From Sambucus nigra (lineage: Eukaryota > Streptophyta > Magnoliopsida > Dipsacales > Adoxaceae): DNA of 64,000 bases. A program made the translations under genes and the position numbers. Shown one piece after another: positions 1 through 13,091 of this stretch (within the stretch, counting starts at the first letter, position 1; each line of letters opens with the position of its first letter). Location of the stretch: positions 644,822,023 through 644,886,022 of the forward strand of contig OX422208.1 of NCBI GenBank assembly GCA_949130495.1, in the 5' to 3' direction. Under the pieces are notes generated by a model. That model had not been told where the DNA came from. It ran no database searches and was given only the letters and a program-made list of their open reading frames with translations.

Positions 1-560
1 CCACTACTTTGTACCAGTTTTAATATGTGCGGGAAGACACTTTTTTCTATGACTTTTTCATACATCTAAGATAATTTTTGAGAAAAAATTCTTCCAAGAA
101 AAAGACCCCTTGGTTTTTGTTAAAATGTTTTAATCGTTAGAACAAAATCAAGGTTTATACACCCATAGTCTGTTTATTCCAAGTTTCTTCATATATATCT
201 TTGCTCGGAGTGTTTGGCACCGGATTTTTCTCTACACATCAAAGAAGAGAAGTTTGGATTTACTTCTACATCCCTAAAATAAGAAGACTTGTTTTTGTTG
301 CGGCGTTCTCACATGGTGAAAGGCATCATGTGTGGTTGACGGTTGTTCCCAAAAGCTTCATTGGTGGATTCAAAGGTTCCGATGGCGTCGGGGATTGTCG
401 TCTAAGCAGAGGTTGATACAAGAAGACGCGTCAGGGGCTTGAAGGGAGTCGAGTCGAGTTGTGTAAGTCATACGTCTTGTATTTTTAAAATTCCGTACTT
501 AGTGAACTTAAGGCTAGGGGTCGTCCGAGGTTTTTCCCGTTGTGAGTTTTCCTCGTACTT
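1..560 (+). other. possible copia-type LTR remnant
   Basis: No coding sequence is recognised. Around 400-545 the text (a GATACAAGAAG stretch, an AAGGGAGTCGAG stretch, then GTTTTTCCCGTTGTGAG and TTTTCCTCGTAC) resembles the R/U5 part of plant Ty1/copia LTRs. A similar GGTTTTTCCC passage precedes the copia primer site near 63,600. No LTR terminus, TSD or primer site is visible, so this is a resemblance only. Confidence 0.3.
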
Positions 561-3029
561 CGCGGCGTAGTAATTTATTTATTTTTATATTTTTCAAAAT
601 CACATTAGATGCATGCTTAGGTAAAAAGATAAAATTAGAATATTTAATTTGGTGCAAATTTAATTTGTGCAAATATTAATTTAATTCAAGTTATTATTTT
701 TATTGGATAAAATTTGGTTTGGCCTAATTTGCAAAATTGAATTAATTATTTATTAGGCAAATTTCTAGGACTTGGGTTAAATTTCTTTTGGGGTAAAAGT
801 TAAATATTCACAAGTTTGTTTTGTAGTGCAATTTTTAATTTTGAGAAAATTAAAATCCGAGTTAGTTTAATTTTATATTTGGAAGAATAAAAATTGTAAT
901 ATTTTAATTGTGACTCTTGAAAATATTTTTCTCTTTAATTGAACCATCCGTATTCCGCACATAAAGGAAATTATTTTTAATTTTTTTTTAAAATTTGGGG
1001 GCTTACGCATCATCATATTTAATTAAGAAATCGGGCAATTCTTGATTAAAGTATTGAATCCCGTGAATTTGATTATGTTTAGGTGAATTTAAATATGAAA
1101 ATGAGTAGAATCATATTTATAAATGATAGAGAATGAAATACATGGGTTGAATTGGTGTTAAATTTTGAATTGGTTGTTGGGAAAATATGAAATCACGTAT
1201 TAGGTAACATGAATAAGTCCATTGCCTATAATCGAATCGATTCGTCCCTGAAGGGAGAATCGATTCAAGCCTAAAGTCGAATCGGTTTGGACCTGGTGTG
1301 GGAAATAGTTTGGGTCATTTGGATTTTTCGAAACCGTTTGAGGTTTTGGAGATAATAGAGGGTCCGTAATTAATTATTAGGAGTTCAAGAAATTATGTTG
1401 ATTATTATATTACCTTGGGTTAGTTGGGTATAAATCTGGGGTAGGAAATTATGTGTGTTTATGGTGAACGACCCTCGAAAATTAATTAACGAAATTGAGT
1501 TTGAAATTTGGTTAGAATTAGGATATGGGTTGGTTTAGAATAGTTTAGTATCCAGATTAAATATTATATGTGTGAATCAATTAATTAAGGGATTACTTAT
1601 ACGTACAGGAATCGATATTAGACATGAGGATTATGGTCTAGTGCTAAGAGCGGCATGGGCACGGTTATCCAGTTTTTATTCTCTATATATACGGATATAA
1701 AGACAGTATATATTTATGGATATATCGGTGTAATTGATATATGTGAAACATACCTACTCTAGGGATGTTATCGATAGAGATTGAGCGTAGTGGGTAGTCC
1801 ACTGTGGCATTAACCAGGAGGTGTAAAATCGATTCCCCGGGTCATAGGTCTGTTGCACGACAACTGTTTGTGAGTTTAGAGTCTAGTGGGGTACTGCGAT
1901 ATGGTAATGACCCAATGATGTATGGCTATGACTCCCTCTGGTTTTACATTCACGATTTGGGTTCAGTGGCAAAATTCCGACCCAGTGGCCCAAGTTGAGG
2001 TATATATCCCTAGAGCTTGATAGCATACTAGAGAATGCATTCGTGAAGTAATGCTCTATGGATTACAATTATACCTATATAGTGAGCGATATATATGTAC
2101 GTGTACAGTGTGTGATATTTATATATGTATATCATTGTGACAAATATATACGGGTGAATAATATGTTAATATTGAATTAATAACTAGGGTGAAGTTATAT
2201 GCATCAATTAAAGATGGGATTTAAAATGATTTAGTGTGTGTGATAGCTAAATAAGAATTAAATTTAAGAATAAATATATGTGACACGGTTGGCTTGAAGG
2301 TTGGATTATGGGGTAAGATACGTGTTGGTACTAGTTAGGTAGGGTAGCAAAACTAGTATATTTAAATTACATGTGTTAGGTTCGCACTATAGATGAGGGA
2401 TGAGGATTTTCTCATGAGAGTGCGACACCAGTTTAAATATGAAAGATTTCATTGCATATTTATTAATGTAATTTAAACACTTGAAAAATATTTTCAAAAG
2501 ATTTTGGGCTCTGACCCGCATCAAAATATTTTCAAAACTTTTAGGTGCCCAGCTACAAGGATATCAGACACGATTATTCCTTCCAGTCAGTCGGTGTTGC
2601 AGCATATATCGATGTTTGTAGGGATTTGATTAGTGGCATCTATCTTGAGTTATATATAGGATTCCATTCGATTGTTATTCGGGCATATCGTCCATTATCA
2701 GACATTTATTTATGCAGTTTTTATTTACTTAGTCTATGGATTATTGTATTGGATTCATACCGAGTGTTTATTCGATTATCTGGATTGTTACTTATTTCAG
2801 CATTTAGTTATTATTTATAGTGAATATATAAATTTAATTAAAATGGTTTTTGGTAATTGAAATTTTATTAATAGAAATTTAATAAGTTTTAAAAATTGAA
2901 ACCGGGATTAATAGGTTATTAGTAAATAATTGAATTTTCGACGGTGAAGCTAAGAATGAGCTAGATGAGATTCCTGTTTTATTTAAGTAGAGGTTGGCCC
3001 TCCGTTATTTTAATAAGTAGGGTGTCACA
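561..3029 (+). mobile_element. truncated Ty3/gypsy (Tekay-like) LTR, 3' end
   Basis: This AT-rich non-coding stretch ends in GGGTGTCACA at 3029, preceded by a TTTTCGACGGTGA motif near 2935. TEK-E ends the same way (TTCGACAGTGATG, then GGGTGTCACA). The passage around 2545 (GTGCCCAGCTACAAGGA) also matches the TEK-E LTR at 53,520 and 60,623. A cluster of CGAATCGATTCG-type palindromes lies at about 1220-1290, as in the solo LTR at 31.7-31.9 kb. No TGTAA start is visible, so the left end is lost or degraded. No primer site follows position 3029, so this is probably a solo or truncated LTR. Short ORFs inside it show no family features. Confidence 0.6.
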
Positions 3030-3063
3030 ACACATATACATATATATACATGTCACTCTAATA

Positions 3064-3066
<3 letters not shown>

Positions 3067-3138
<72 letters not shown>
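3067..3138. repeat. (AT)n microsatellite
   Basis: About 36 uninterrupted AT dinucleotides lie in the gap between two LTR fragments of opposite orientation. Confidence 0.95.
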
Positions 3139-3139
<1 letters not shown>

Positions 3140-3141
<2 letters not shown>

Positions 3142-4031
3142 GTACCGAACTCGTATGCATGACCCGTCACGCATAGTTCACTCAATCCCGAAGTTTGACC
3201 TACCTTCCCGATTAATTATTTAACTAGTCCCTTACCTGATCAACCTAGTTAATTATAAGATTCTATACTAATAAATAGTAACACAAAACTATTTTTAATT
3301 AAATATCAATCCACTTGGATAGCATCCCACATACTATCTTGAGTTCATAAAAATCCCCGAAATATTTCCACGATCCAAACTTGACCCAAACCCATAGGTC
3401 GTTCGAACAAAACCCGATATCGTTCGAATAAAAATGATATCTCGTTCGAACGAGGTTGGAATGAGATTCTCGAAGTCAGAACTAAAGCATTTTTTCCTAG
3501 GTGGGATTCATCCCAAAAAACCCAACTTCGTTTCTAGGGTTCTTCCTATTAAAATATCAAGAACTATAACCTATATATCATCAAAAAATTACGATTCCAT
3601 CATTATATATTCGATTCTAAAATTGTAACCCCCATAAATTCATGATCTCAATTCCTTCATCAAATTGATTTTAAAGATTCAATATTTCCATCTACATTCT
3701 ATATATTCTTTCTTTAAATCCCAGAATTTTATTTCTAATTTCAAGTGCACTCAATCCCAATTAATCATTAGTTTAAGATCATCCATCCGCTATTATTTAG
3801 GTTTCTACATCAAATCATCAAGTTACAATCTTTCATACTATAATCACCAATTTCTATTATTAAACCAAGAGAGTAATTAACTACAATAAAATTGCAATAT
3901 AAAGTAAGTAACTACTTTCCTCGTTGGATTAAAATCCAAAATCTTCTATGAATTTGATGTAGGGTTGAATCCTTTTTCTTATCATCTTTAGGATTCCTCT
4001 TCTTTTTTCTTCTTTTTCTCTTCTCTAGGGC

Positions 4032-4093
<62 letters not shown>

Positions 4094-4649
4094 GTGTAAA
4101 GTATGAAAGGTGGGTTGCCATCCACCTTTCCAACCTCTTAAATATCCAATTAATTTACCTAATCCCATTTTTCTTCTTATCCCTAAGTATAAAATGAGCC
4201 CCCTGCCCTCATATATGTCTTGTTATGTCTAAAAAATATCCGGAATCTAAACATAACGCATGAGTACCTATTCTAGACTACTTCGACCTTTCCCAGATCA
4301 GCACTGCACTCGAAAAGGTCATTCGAGTTATCTAACTCCAAATATACTAATATCTCACTGACCAGTCCCGACACGTACGTACCCTCCATGTTGCCCATAA
4401 GTTATATCGATCCATCGATGTAGCACTCTATCGACATATAATAATAAACCGTTGATATCACTCATACGCGACATATAATAAATCACATAACTATTTACTT
4501 ATCATAGACAAGTAAATAATAATTTTAATAAATATTAATCCTTTGTCTCATTAATTAATATTTCCTAAAATCCGATTTAATTTCCCCAATTAAATTAATA
4601 ATATAAAATACACAAAAATAATTAATAATACAAGTATGGGGTATTATAG
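3140..4649 (-). mobile_element. Ty3/gypsy-type LTR fragment, minus orientation
   Basis: On the minus strand the right edge reads TATAATACCCCATACTTG, one base from the TGTAATACCCC start of the TEK-E LTR. Reading on, there is a purine-rich leader, (GA)n followed by GAGAAGAAGAA-type sequence, and a cluster of TCGTTCGAACGA palindromes at 3400-3450. This order matches the TEK-E LTR. The left end is unclear; TGTCACTC at 3050 could be its mutated terminus. It abuts the RNase H remnant of TAT-A, so it probably inserted into that element, but I could not find a matching TSD. Confidence 0.5.
4049..4090. repeat. (CT)n microsatellite
   Basis: About 21 CT dinucleotides, preceded by (ATCTCT)n. The minus-strand reading frame here (repeating Arg-Glu) is only the repeat translated, not a gene. 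Confidence 0.95.
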
Positions 4650-4654
4650 CCGAC

Positions 4655-6285
4655 TACCTACGTCCATCAAACTCACCTACGAATGCAGAGGATGGTCGAG
4701 TAGGAGGCTTGTATCAAGAGTCTCAAAATCACCTTGGAAATGGAAATCGCCAAACTAAAAGGTTACGGAGACTCAAGCTTAGTCATCAGTCAAATATTAG
4801 GCAAATGGAAAATTCGGGATGATAAACTGAAACCTTGCCATGCTTACTTAGAAAAGTAGCTTCGCAATTCGAATGTATCGAATTTGACTTCCTCCTCATG
4901 ACTAATAACAACTTAACTAATGCACTTGCCAGCATACCACAAGGAACCACATAAATCACATTTATCTTGACTAGCCAAAGAACCCCTACACAGTTCTTTG
5001 AGATCGGCGCCATCGAGGAAATGACCGTAGGACCAACTATATGGTACTACGACATATGGAACTTGATAAATAAGAATCACTACACACTAAAGTCCTCTCC
5101 AAATGATCAATTTTCCCTAGTATGATTCGCATCCCAATTCATCATTCGTGGAGGCCAACTCTAAAAAAGAGGTTCGATGAAATACACTTAAGGTGCATTA
5201 TAGAAGACAAATCCCTTGAGATCATGGATAAAATCCTTTTTGAAAAATGTGGCCTGCACATGAGTGGACATACCCTCTCTAGAAAACTACTCAAACAGTT
5301 GTACTACTTGACTACCCTGCAAAATAATTACATGAACTACGTTAGGAAGTGCCTCAAGTGTCAACTTTTTGCCTTAAGGCGACATCTACCTCCCTGAGAG
5401 CTCTATTGCATGAACTCAACATGGGATTTATCCACCTAGAGGATAAACATCATAGGAAAAGTAACCTTTAAAACCTCCATAGGGCACAAGTTTATCCTAG
5501 TCGCCATCGACCACATCACCAAGTGGGTTGAAGCGGAATCCTACTCAATTTTGAATGCTAAATGGGTATCCCAATTAATAAGTCAAAACATCATATGCCT
5601 CTTCAACATAACCCACAAATTACTATCATATAACTGTTCTCAATTTAAGAAAGAGGTCTCAAACATGCTGTACGAATACGGGATCACTCACTTTAAGTAT
5701 TCCCCATACAAACCTCAAACTAGTGGTGCAGTCGAGGCTGCTAACAAGAATATAAAAAAAATCATTTGCAATATGATATATACTTACTGCGACTGATCTT
5801 ATAGACTCTCATATGCCATTTATGGCTACTGAACTGTAGAGAGAAACTCAATAGGGTCTGCACCCAACTTGTTGGTTTTATGGCAGGGAGGTTTTCCTCC
5901 CATAGAGCTCGAGATACCCTCATTAAGCTTCAAGATCAAAATCCATGTGTTTAAAATCTTCTCGGTCTTAGCCTTTTATGAAGAGCTAACTCTCATCGAC
6001 GAGAGGAGGCTAAAGGAAGCTTATCACAATCAGCGTTGCCGGCAGCATATCGCCTAAACATTCAATAAAAGGGTCAAGAAGTGAAACATATAAGAAGGCG
6101 AATTTGTCCTGAAAGAGAATCTCAAAACTACTCGAACACCCAGAGAAATGTTCACACCCAACTGGGGAGGAACCTATCTCATCACCAAAATAAACTCCGA
6201 TGGGGAAGCTACCTTAGCTAATCTCGACGGAGTCACGTTTTTCCATCCTTTCAATCTCGACCGTTTGAAGAAATTATTTCCTTGA
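4655..6285 (+). pseudogene. TAT-A pol remnant: RNase H and integrase
   Basis: This is the 3' part of a Ty3/gypsy Tat-lineage pol. At 4710-4856 the frame reads like the second, archaeal-type RNase H (KGYGDSSLVISQI, then RDDKLKPCHAYLEK). From 5122 integrase follows in one frame: a zinc-binding HHCC part (HMSGHTLSRK, later RKCLKCQ), the catalytic core at about 5440-5800, and a C-terminal part ending in NLDRLKKLFP at 6285. The first core Asp (VAIDH) and the Glu (GAVEAANKN) are kept. The second Asp is lost: the usual SDN reads SYN. Many in-frame stops interrupt it, but from 5122 to 6285 the frame is shared. It is dead. Gag, protease and RT of this copy are not in the window; the LTR fragment to its left probably cut them off. 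Confidence 0.85.
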
Positions 6286-8140
6286 ACCTTCCCGTAAAGA
6301 ACAAGAAGAAACTGGTTTAATACAAAAATAAATCGATCGTAATTGGAAGGGAAAACCATATAAACCTATACACATTCCTATACCAACATCAAAATTCCCA
6401 CTTAAGCCATTAACAACTCATTTGAAGACAACCAAAAACTTCGAGCCCCAACTTTTTCATTTTATAGATAACTACATAGAATTGATTCTCCACTATATTA
6501 CTATCATATAAATTCAAATACAGACACCATTGTCTTTGGATCGGAGATCCATAGGTAACCCGAGATATCACTTCAGTCCTGGTCTAAACAAACACCATAA
6601 AACACTTTTAATGGTAAAACCCTATTTATGGACATTATTCCCTTACTCCAAAAGATTTGGCATGATCTAAATAAACTAAATATCAAGTAATAAAATAGTG
6701 CCATAAGACATTTTGGGACTCCGAAGAGTTATCCTTGTATAAAAAACAACACACGAGGGTTAATACTATGAAAGAAATGGTCAAAAGAAAGCCTAGCAAG
6801 AAAAAAAACACTACCCCATGCCCTTCTTCCAAATAAATAAATTCTAAAAAAAAGTCTCATCAAAACACTCTGCATCCAGAGACAAAATCAACAAACAAAC
6901 ATACTCACGAAGGGATCCCTGCAAACGACACCCTATATTAGATGACAGACGACATTCCAATTCCAAAATAACATCAAAAGGCTCTCGACAATGCACAAAC
7001 AGAGGAAGGAGAACTTATTTCCATCACTCGCCATGTCAACATAACAAACAACGCACTAATTAACGGATAAAATTTCTTCTCACCAAAAGAAAAATTCTCG
7101 AAAGGACGGGGCACTTTTATTTCCATGTATATATATTCTTTTTATTTTATTTTATGTCATATAAAAGTGTATAGTTTCTTATCAATAAACAGAGTTTAGT
7201 CTGGATTTATTCACACGCATACTTAGCGTTATTTATCCTGTAAATAAGAGTAACATTTAACCTGCTATATAAAAACATCACCAATAAAATTTGCCCATGG
7301 AAAGTATGAAAGGATATACATGAATAAAATCATAATAATGTCATAAAAATTTATAAGAATATCAGCAAATAAAGAATACCATTTGTGCATGAATGAAATA
7401 ATGAAAGGGGGTCAAATGTATGAATTGGTGGGGACATTCCCCCCACCTAGCCAACAAACAACACCTACTCATAATGATGGGCCTTAATTTCTCTCTTAGT
7501 ATCATCACCAGTCGGGTAACCTCCTACATCTTCATCCTCGTGTGGCTTGGGACTAGACTAAGCTATGGAAGGGGGCATACAACCAGCCATCGAACCTTAC
7601 ATTGACGTCTTGCAAGATTTAGAGATCATCTTAGGATGCGTGGATGCATAAGAAAGAGTGCGAGAATTGGTCACACGAGCCACTAAACGTTCCTCAAAAT
7701 CCTCCGTAGGACCAAAAAGTTTCATCAAGTAGGCCAACTCTTGATATAACGATGACTAAAGGGTAAGTAACCTATGGAGACTAGATGCTGAAATGATTAC
7801 CTCCTGGAAATTACAAAACTAAGGAAATAATCAATATAACAAGACTGAAAAAGAAGCTAAAGCAGTAAAAGAAAATAAGAGTCAAAGACATACACCACCA
7901 CCACCCCCATCCCCTCCCCCCCCAAAGATTTCTTGAAGGCGATAGCAAAACGGTTGAGGGAAGTAGTAGATGAAAGGATATAAAATCTAGTTGGCATGCG
8001 ATGCTAATAACTATCCACTGCCTTAGGCAAAGCAGGGAAGTCCACCCTTCTAACAAGAGCATACCCCTGGGCGGCACCTCCCCTAATCCCGTCCCAGGCC
8101 CCCTCCTCCAACTCCTCATCCTAGTCTTAAGAGAGATAAT
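6286..8140. other. TAT-A spacer between pol and antisense PMD gene
   Basis: Non-coding, A-rich. It lies where Tat elements carry their long region downstream of integrase. TAT-B has a DUF7745-like ORF at the matching place; I see no recognisable counterpart here. Short frames on both strands (for example 7811-8119 on -) show no family features. Near 7145 there is a (TTTTA)n tract. Confidence 0.5.
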
Positions 8141-8209
8141 ATGGGCAGTGACAGTCGCCTTAATCTAAACTTGCCCCTATGCTATGCCCTCCTCCCTCAC
8201 CTTCATCAC

Positions 8210-9850
8210 CTACTTATCAGCCTCCATCTGTAAACACAAGGTCTTCGTATTATCCTTCCATGTGCTAAAAAGAGGGTGGAACTCCTCACTTTCCCTAGTT
8301 ATCTTTGCTCGATCCATTTCTTCAAAATCTAAGTACCTCAGGTAGAAGGAACTCAAACATAAATCCCCAAGATGAGAACTCCTAGGAGCATAACCCGACG
8401 GAACCGCCATATAAGGCCCAAGATGCAAATTTATCCCAACTCCTCTTATCCCCACTAACGCCCTCACGGTCCTAATAAAATCAATGAGAACCTTAGGAAA
8501 AATCCTCTCCAAACCATCAATATCCCCCCAGCCTCATCGCCCCCCCCCCCCCACCTCATCCCTCCCAGGAACATCGCCACCCCCTGGTCGATGTCTTAGG
8601 AACAACCCCCGAGGTCGTATGCTCCCCATAAACTACCCCTAAGCACCCTCAAGATCCACCCCATTTATATCCACCGCCCCTTTCTCACCCTATGGAGACA
8701 TATTTTATCCACCCACCGCCTCCTGCATATCCTCGGGAATCATATGCTCTCCACCCATCGCCTTAAGCTCTCCCTCAGCTGGAATAACCCCAGTTAGCGC
8801 CAAAAAAACCTCTTAAGGCATAGGACTGGGCATCATCATCACCCTTCTCTCTAAGAAGCCCTGATAATAAATATCCTCCCTGAGGAGTTCAGTGTCAGGT
8901 ACTCCATCCAAAAACATCTAACAATTACCCACAGTCAACCCCTCAGTGTGCCTCATACGATAAGGGGGAGGAAACGAAATGCATACAAGGAGGTCCCATG
9001 TATACTAATGGGTCACCCTCTCCCCCGGATAGAATAGGGATCCATAAGTCTCCTTCAGGAGTAACCTCCGATCACACAATGTCTAGGCCATGGCACCCAC
9101 CCCCCGACACATGACTATTAAACTCCTAAGGTACCTGGAAAAGGAAGGAAACGAAAGATGAGGCATAAATAAATATTAATACAGAGAAAAGAAAATGATT
9201 AAAATAAAATAAACAATAGCTTACCCTCTCCATGGTCATCCTCCTCAGAATCCCTCTAGTTGCCTCCAATGTCATGGATGTGCCTGCCCTCAAAATCCTC
9301 TGTATATATCGGGCATAGATGTGGAAAATCTAATCCCTCGGCTCCAGAACCCAAGACCTCTCGACAATCGGAGAAACATATACAAAAAACCATAATTTCA
9401 CAATGTGGAAAAAGGTACAACATAAGTAAAATTATAATACAATATCTAACTAAAGAGAATAAAAATATTAAAGTTGACTAACCCATATATCACACAAATA
9501 CAAAAAACTTGTAAAACTTTTAGTAGAAAATCTCAAAAAGAGAGACATGGACTAGTACATCTCCGCCAGCCCCATCCTCCCCGATGTATACCCCAAAGTC
9601 TGAGAAACATCCATCATAAAAACGACCACAAAACGACCCCACCCGAGCCCCTCAATGCTAAAATCCCTCCCACATTCATAAACAACAAACAACTTTTATA
9701 TTGCCTCGCCAATGCCACATCTATCCTGGGGTCCCCCATATTCTCTAATGAGTACATGAAGTGCTATGATCAAGAAACTGCACACGAACAGGAACGACCT
9801 ATATCCCTAGAGCCGCATGCAGTTCCTCAAAAGCAATAGTTATGGTATGA
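8210..9850 (-). pseudogene. TAT-A antisense plant mobile domain (PMD) gene
   Basis: This is a decayed PMD gene running against the pol genes. Reading on -, an exon at about 9575-9740 contains GGILALRGS and, further on, WGIHRGGWGWRRC, which fits the PMD core (GG..., then a YSWGSA-like stretch). The next exon (about 9236-9400) ends in LEATRGILRRMTMER directly before a GTAAGC donor. The TAT-B PMD exon ends in LEAVRQVLNRLTSDR before a GTAAGA donor, so both sequence and splice position are shared. An acceptor-like TTTTCCAG follows near 9140. The tail at 8210-8512 is one open frame rich in charged residues and may be the C-terminal part. Stops and frameshifts rule out function. PMD proteins of the MAIN/MAIL type are nuclear; the role inside retrotransposons is not known to me. 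Confidence 0.6.
8541..8550. repeat. poly-C run
   Basis: A C homopolymer inside a C-rich tract. A second run lies at about 7916-7922. Confidence 0.8.
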
Positions 9851-10167
9851 TACACTATCAGGATCATTCAGACAAATAGGTGAATCGTAAGAGCAAATAG
9901 ATCTAATGAGATCAAAGTCATCTCCCCCGAGGGAAGGTGATGCGACCATGATCGATCGACTCCTCCCAAAAAAAATTCAGGATGGCAATCCATCAATAAA
10001 TCGAACCTCATCGCATACAGAAAGGCACGTATAAAGGGAGGTAACCTCGCTCAAACTCTCACCAACATAACAACATAGCCTTTGAACCAAGAATACCCAC
10101 CTGGATGCAAAAAACACAATTTAGATATGCAAATCAATAACAAATAAAGGATTTTTTGCATTCTGGG

Positions 10168-10940
10168 TGTTTGAATTACCGTATGTTCACACTTAAACTA
10201 CCTATCTTCGATTTTTGCTAACTAAGAAGGTTAATTGATCATGAGGTAATATTAAACTCCTGGAGATTTCTCTCTTGATGTGTTTGAATTGTCATATGTT
10301 CACACTGAAGCTACATTTATTTACTTCCCACTAACTAAGAAGGTTAATTAGTCGAAAAGTAATCTCTCCTCTCAGTGTTTGAATTGTTACATGTTCACAC
10401 TTAAGACACCTATCTTAGATTTTTGCTAACTAAGAAGGTTAACCAGTCGTGAGGTAATCCTAAATCCTTTGGATATTTCTCCCTCTTGATGCTTAAATTG
10501 ACCTATCCTCACACTTAAGCTACCTATCTTCGGTCCCCTCTACCTAAGAAGGTTAATGAGTCGTGAGGTAATCCTAAATCGTCAGGATCTTTATCTCTCT
10601 CGGTGTTTGAATTATCGTATGTTCACACTTAATCTACCTATCTTCGGTTCTCTCTACCTAAGAAGGTTAATCAGTCGTGAGGTGATCCTAACCCCTTGGA
10701 GCTTTCTCTCGCTCGGTGTTTGAATTTTCGTATGTTCACACTTAAGCCACCTATCTTTGATTTTTGATAACTAAGAAGTTCAATCAGTTATGAGGTAATC
10801 CTAACCCCCGAAGCTTTCTCCCTCTCACTGTTTGAATTGTTGTATGTTCACACTTAAGCGACTTATCTTCAGTTCCCACTAACTAAAAAGGTTAATCAGA
10901 TGTGAGGTTATCCTAACCACCACCACCCCGGGAGTTTTAT
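10168..10940. repeat. TAT-A tandem array, unit about 113 bp, 7 copies
   Basis: Each unit starts with TGTTTGAATT and continues with TATGTTCACACTTAAGC, CTAACTAAGAAGGTTAAT and GTGAGGTAATCCTAA. Unit starts lie near 10168, 10281, 10376, 10488, 10602, 10717 and 10829; the second unit is about 18 bp short. Its place, between the antisense PMD gene and the 3' end, is where Tat elements are known to have a hypervariable 3' UTR with tandem repeats. Confidence 0.9.
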
Positions 10941-11705
10941 CTCGTATTATTATTACCATTCGAATGGTATACATATAACATGAGGGTCGGTTGGATAGTC
11001 CATCATCATCATACCCAATTATGAGTTATTTCCCCCACTTACTTTATTTTTCTTATTTTATTACCACATTTTCCTTTTATATTTTAGGATTAGTTTGGTT
11101 CATCTTTATCTTTGTCCTATATATTTTCCCATAATAGTCTCATTATTTTTCTGGCAGAATCAAGTATTTTAAAAATGGGGAAATTATGATAAAAACACAC
11201 AAAAAATCCTAAGCATGCGATAAAATATAAAAATGTAAGTAGAAAAAATGATGAAGCATATGTGTGGAACACTCGCGGAGCGTATTTCCACCACTCGATG
11301 GTGATCACACTCCCATATCACGACCTTAGTATTAGCCTCATTTACGGGCAAAACAGCATCGTAAGCCAGCCATGCCCTTGGCACTATGGGATCACCCTGC
11401 TAAGCCATGCCCTCCCAGTTATACTCATAAGGAGCCATAACCTGGTGCCCCTTGAGCTCCATGATAAACACAGGGGAACATTGCATTGTCCACAATTATC
11501 CAGCCTACCCCACACCTTCATCAATGGCCACCCCTCCCTCCTAGTTTAAGTCAATATCCTGAATCTTGACATTATCAACCAAAATTAGTTCCCGATGGTC
11601 CTTAGTATCTCGATGTACGGAAGAAATCTGAAGAAGAACTCCTAATCAGGTGTGGAAATCAACTTTTGAGAAGAGAAAATGAGATAGAAGAAGTATCAAT
11701 TAAGG
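10941..11705. other. TAT-A 3' region, no gene seen
   Basis: Between the tandem array and the TAT-B insertion there is AT-rich sequence, then a more GC-balanced stretch with a 95-codon frame (11,262-11,549) of no recognisable family. The sequence should continue at 41,901, since TAT-B is flanked by a duplicated GTAAT. Confidence 0.5.
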
Positions 11706-12544
11706 GTAATTGTTGACACCCCATTCTCGAACCCCTAACTCTCCTTAGGTCCCTAGAACCTCCCTTCATTACTGTAAACCTAAGTCATACCCCGACTACT
11801 GACCTAGAGGCCATCGGCCGCACCTAGGCTCTATTTGACCAAAAAGTCAAAATCTTCACCTCGATCGAGATTGAATGAATCTTTAAATGGAACAGAAACC
11901 TCTTTCTAACGGTCTATCCCGTGCACGATTCTGACTTACGGTGCAGATGAACGACCCGTTTTCTCTCAAATGTTGATCAAGAGGTCATCGGATGCTCTCA
12001 GGCTCTGTTTCATCAATTCAACTCTTCAGCTCGACCGATACAGAATGAATCTTCAAAGGGTATCGAAACTCCTTTCCAACGGTCCACCTCGTGCGTGATT
12101 CTGACATACGGTACGGACGAACGATCTGTTTTACTCCAAAAGGTCATCAAATGCTTTTAGGGAACGATTGACACATGTCAACTCCCCAAACTGGGTCAAA
12201 CTCTTTGGAATCTCAAAGTAAATCTCCTAAACTTTCCAACAGTCCACCCCGTGCGTGATTCCAACTTACCATGCGGATGAACGATCCATTTGCGTCCGAC
12301 TATCCCCCGTCCAAAGGACCGACAAGCGCTTCCAAGCCATATTTGACCCAAAGTCAACTCCCAAACCTAGGAGCATTCCAAAGGACTTTCGAAGGTCTCT
12401 GAATTACCTTTCCAATGGTTTGACCCATGCCCAATTCGGATCAATGGTTTGCTCTCTACGATCGACTTTTCGAAGGAACCTGAAAGAGACTGCCAAACGG
12501 CAGGTTCCAGACCCTGCCTATTAGTAGTGTGCCTAAACACACCT

Positions 12545-12598
12545 GCCGATTGGCAGGACCAGGGCTATGACAATTGGCAATGCTCGGGCTTATAAAAA
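12545..12598 (+). promoter_or_regulatory. LTR promoter: TATA box with TGCC-GATT-GGCA repeat
   Basis: TATAAAAAGG at 12,591 is preceded by GCCGATTGGCAGGACC (12,545-12,560) and CAATTGGCAATG (12,571-12,582). Other inverted TGCC...GGCA motifs lie just upstream (TGCCAAACGGCA near 12,491). The same arrangement occurs in the right LTR near 41,020-41,120. Confidence 0.6.
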
Positions 12599-13068
12599 GG
12601 AGGGCCTGACCTCATTTCAACGGGAGCCCAGATCTAAAATACATCACTCTCAGCAAATCCAGAAAAAATCTCTCGAAGTCAGTGTGATTTCCATATCCAA
12701 ATCCCTTTCCAACCTTCACTTTTCCTCACCCTTTTCATCAAACTTGGTGAATTAACTACCCTCCATCATCATCCAAGTGCAAGGGCTGCTCTCCAACATT
12801 CAAGATCAAGCCCAAGATCTTCAAGAAGGTCCAATTTTCTCAACTCTCTCCTTAAATTCTCTTAAATTCGCATTGACTTGTTTTATTACTTAGCACTTTT
12901 TTCTCTCATCTCACACATCTTAATATACTTTTTATTTAGTATTATTGCACACCTCTTATTTTCATATAAATAAAACCCAAAAAATAAGAAAAATAGGGTT
13001 TTCTCAAAAATTCCAAACGGGAATTCTCACACTTTTTTTACACTTTTCTCACAACTAAAACACTTTTT

Positions 13069-13091
13069 ACACACACACACACACACACACA
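13069..13091. repeat. (AC)n in left LTR
   Basis: About 11 AC repeats. The right LTR has a shorter (TG)n at 40,535-40,549, so the tract differs in length between the two LTRs. Confidence 0.9.

Noticed and set aside
3912..4133. Arg/Glu-repeat protein on the minus strand
   Set aside because: It is the (CT)n microsatellite read in translation.
12255..12524. 89-codon frame, with a counterpart at 41,000-41,389 on the + strand
   Set aside because: Both lie in the U3 part of the TAT-B LTRs; they are read on opposite LTR strands and are not the same protein.
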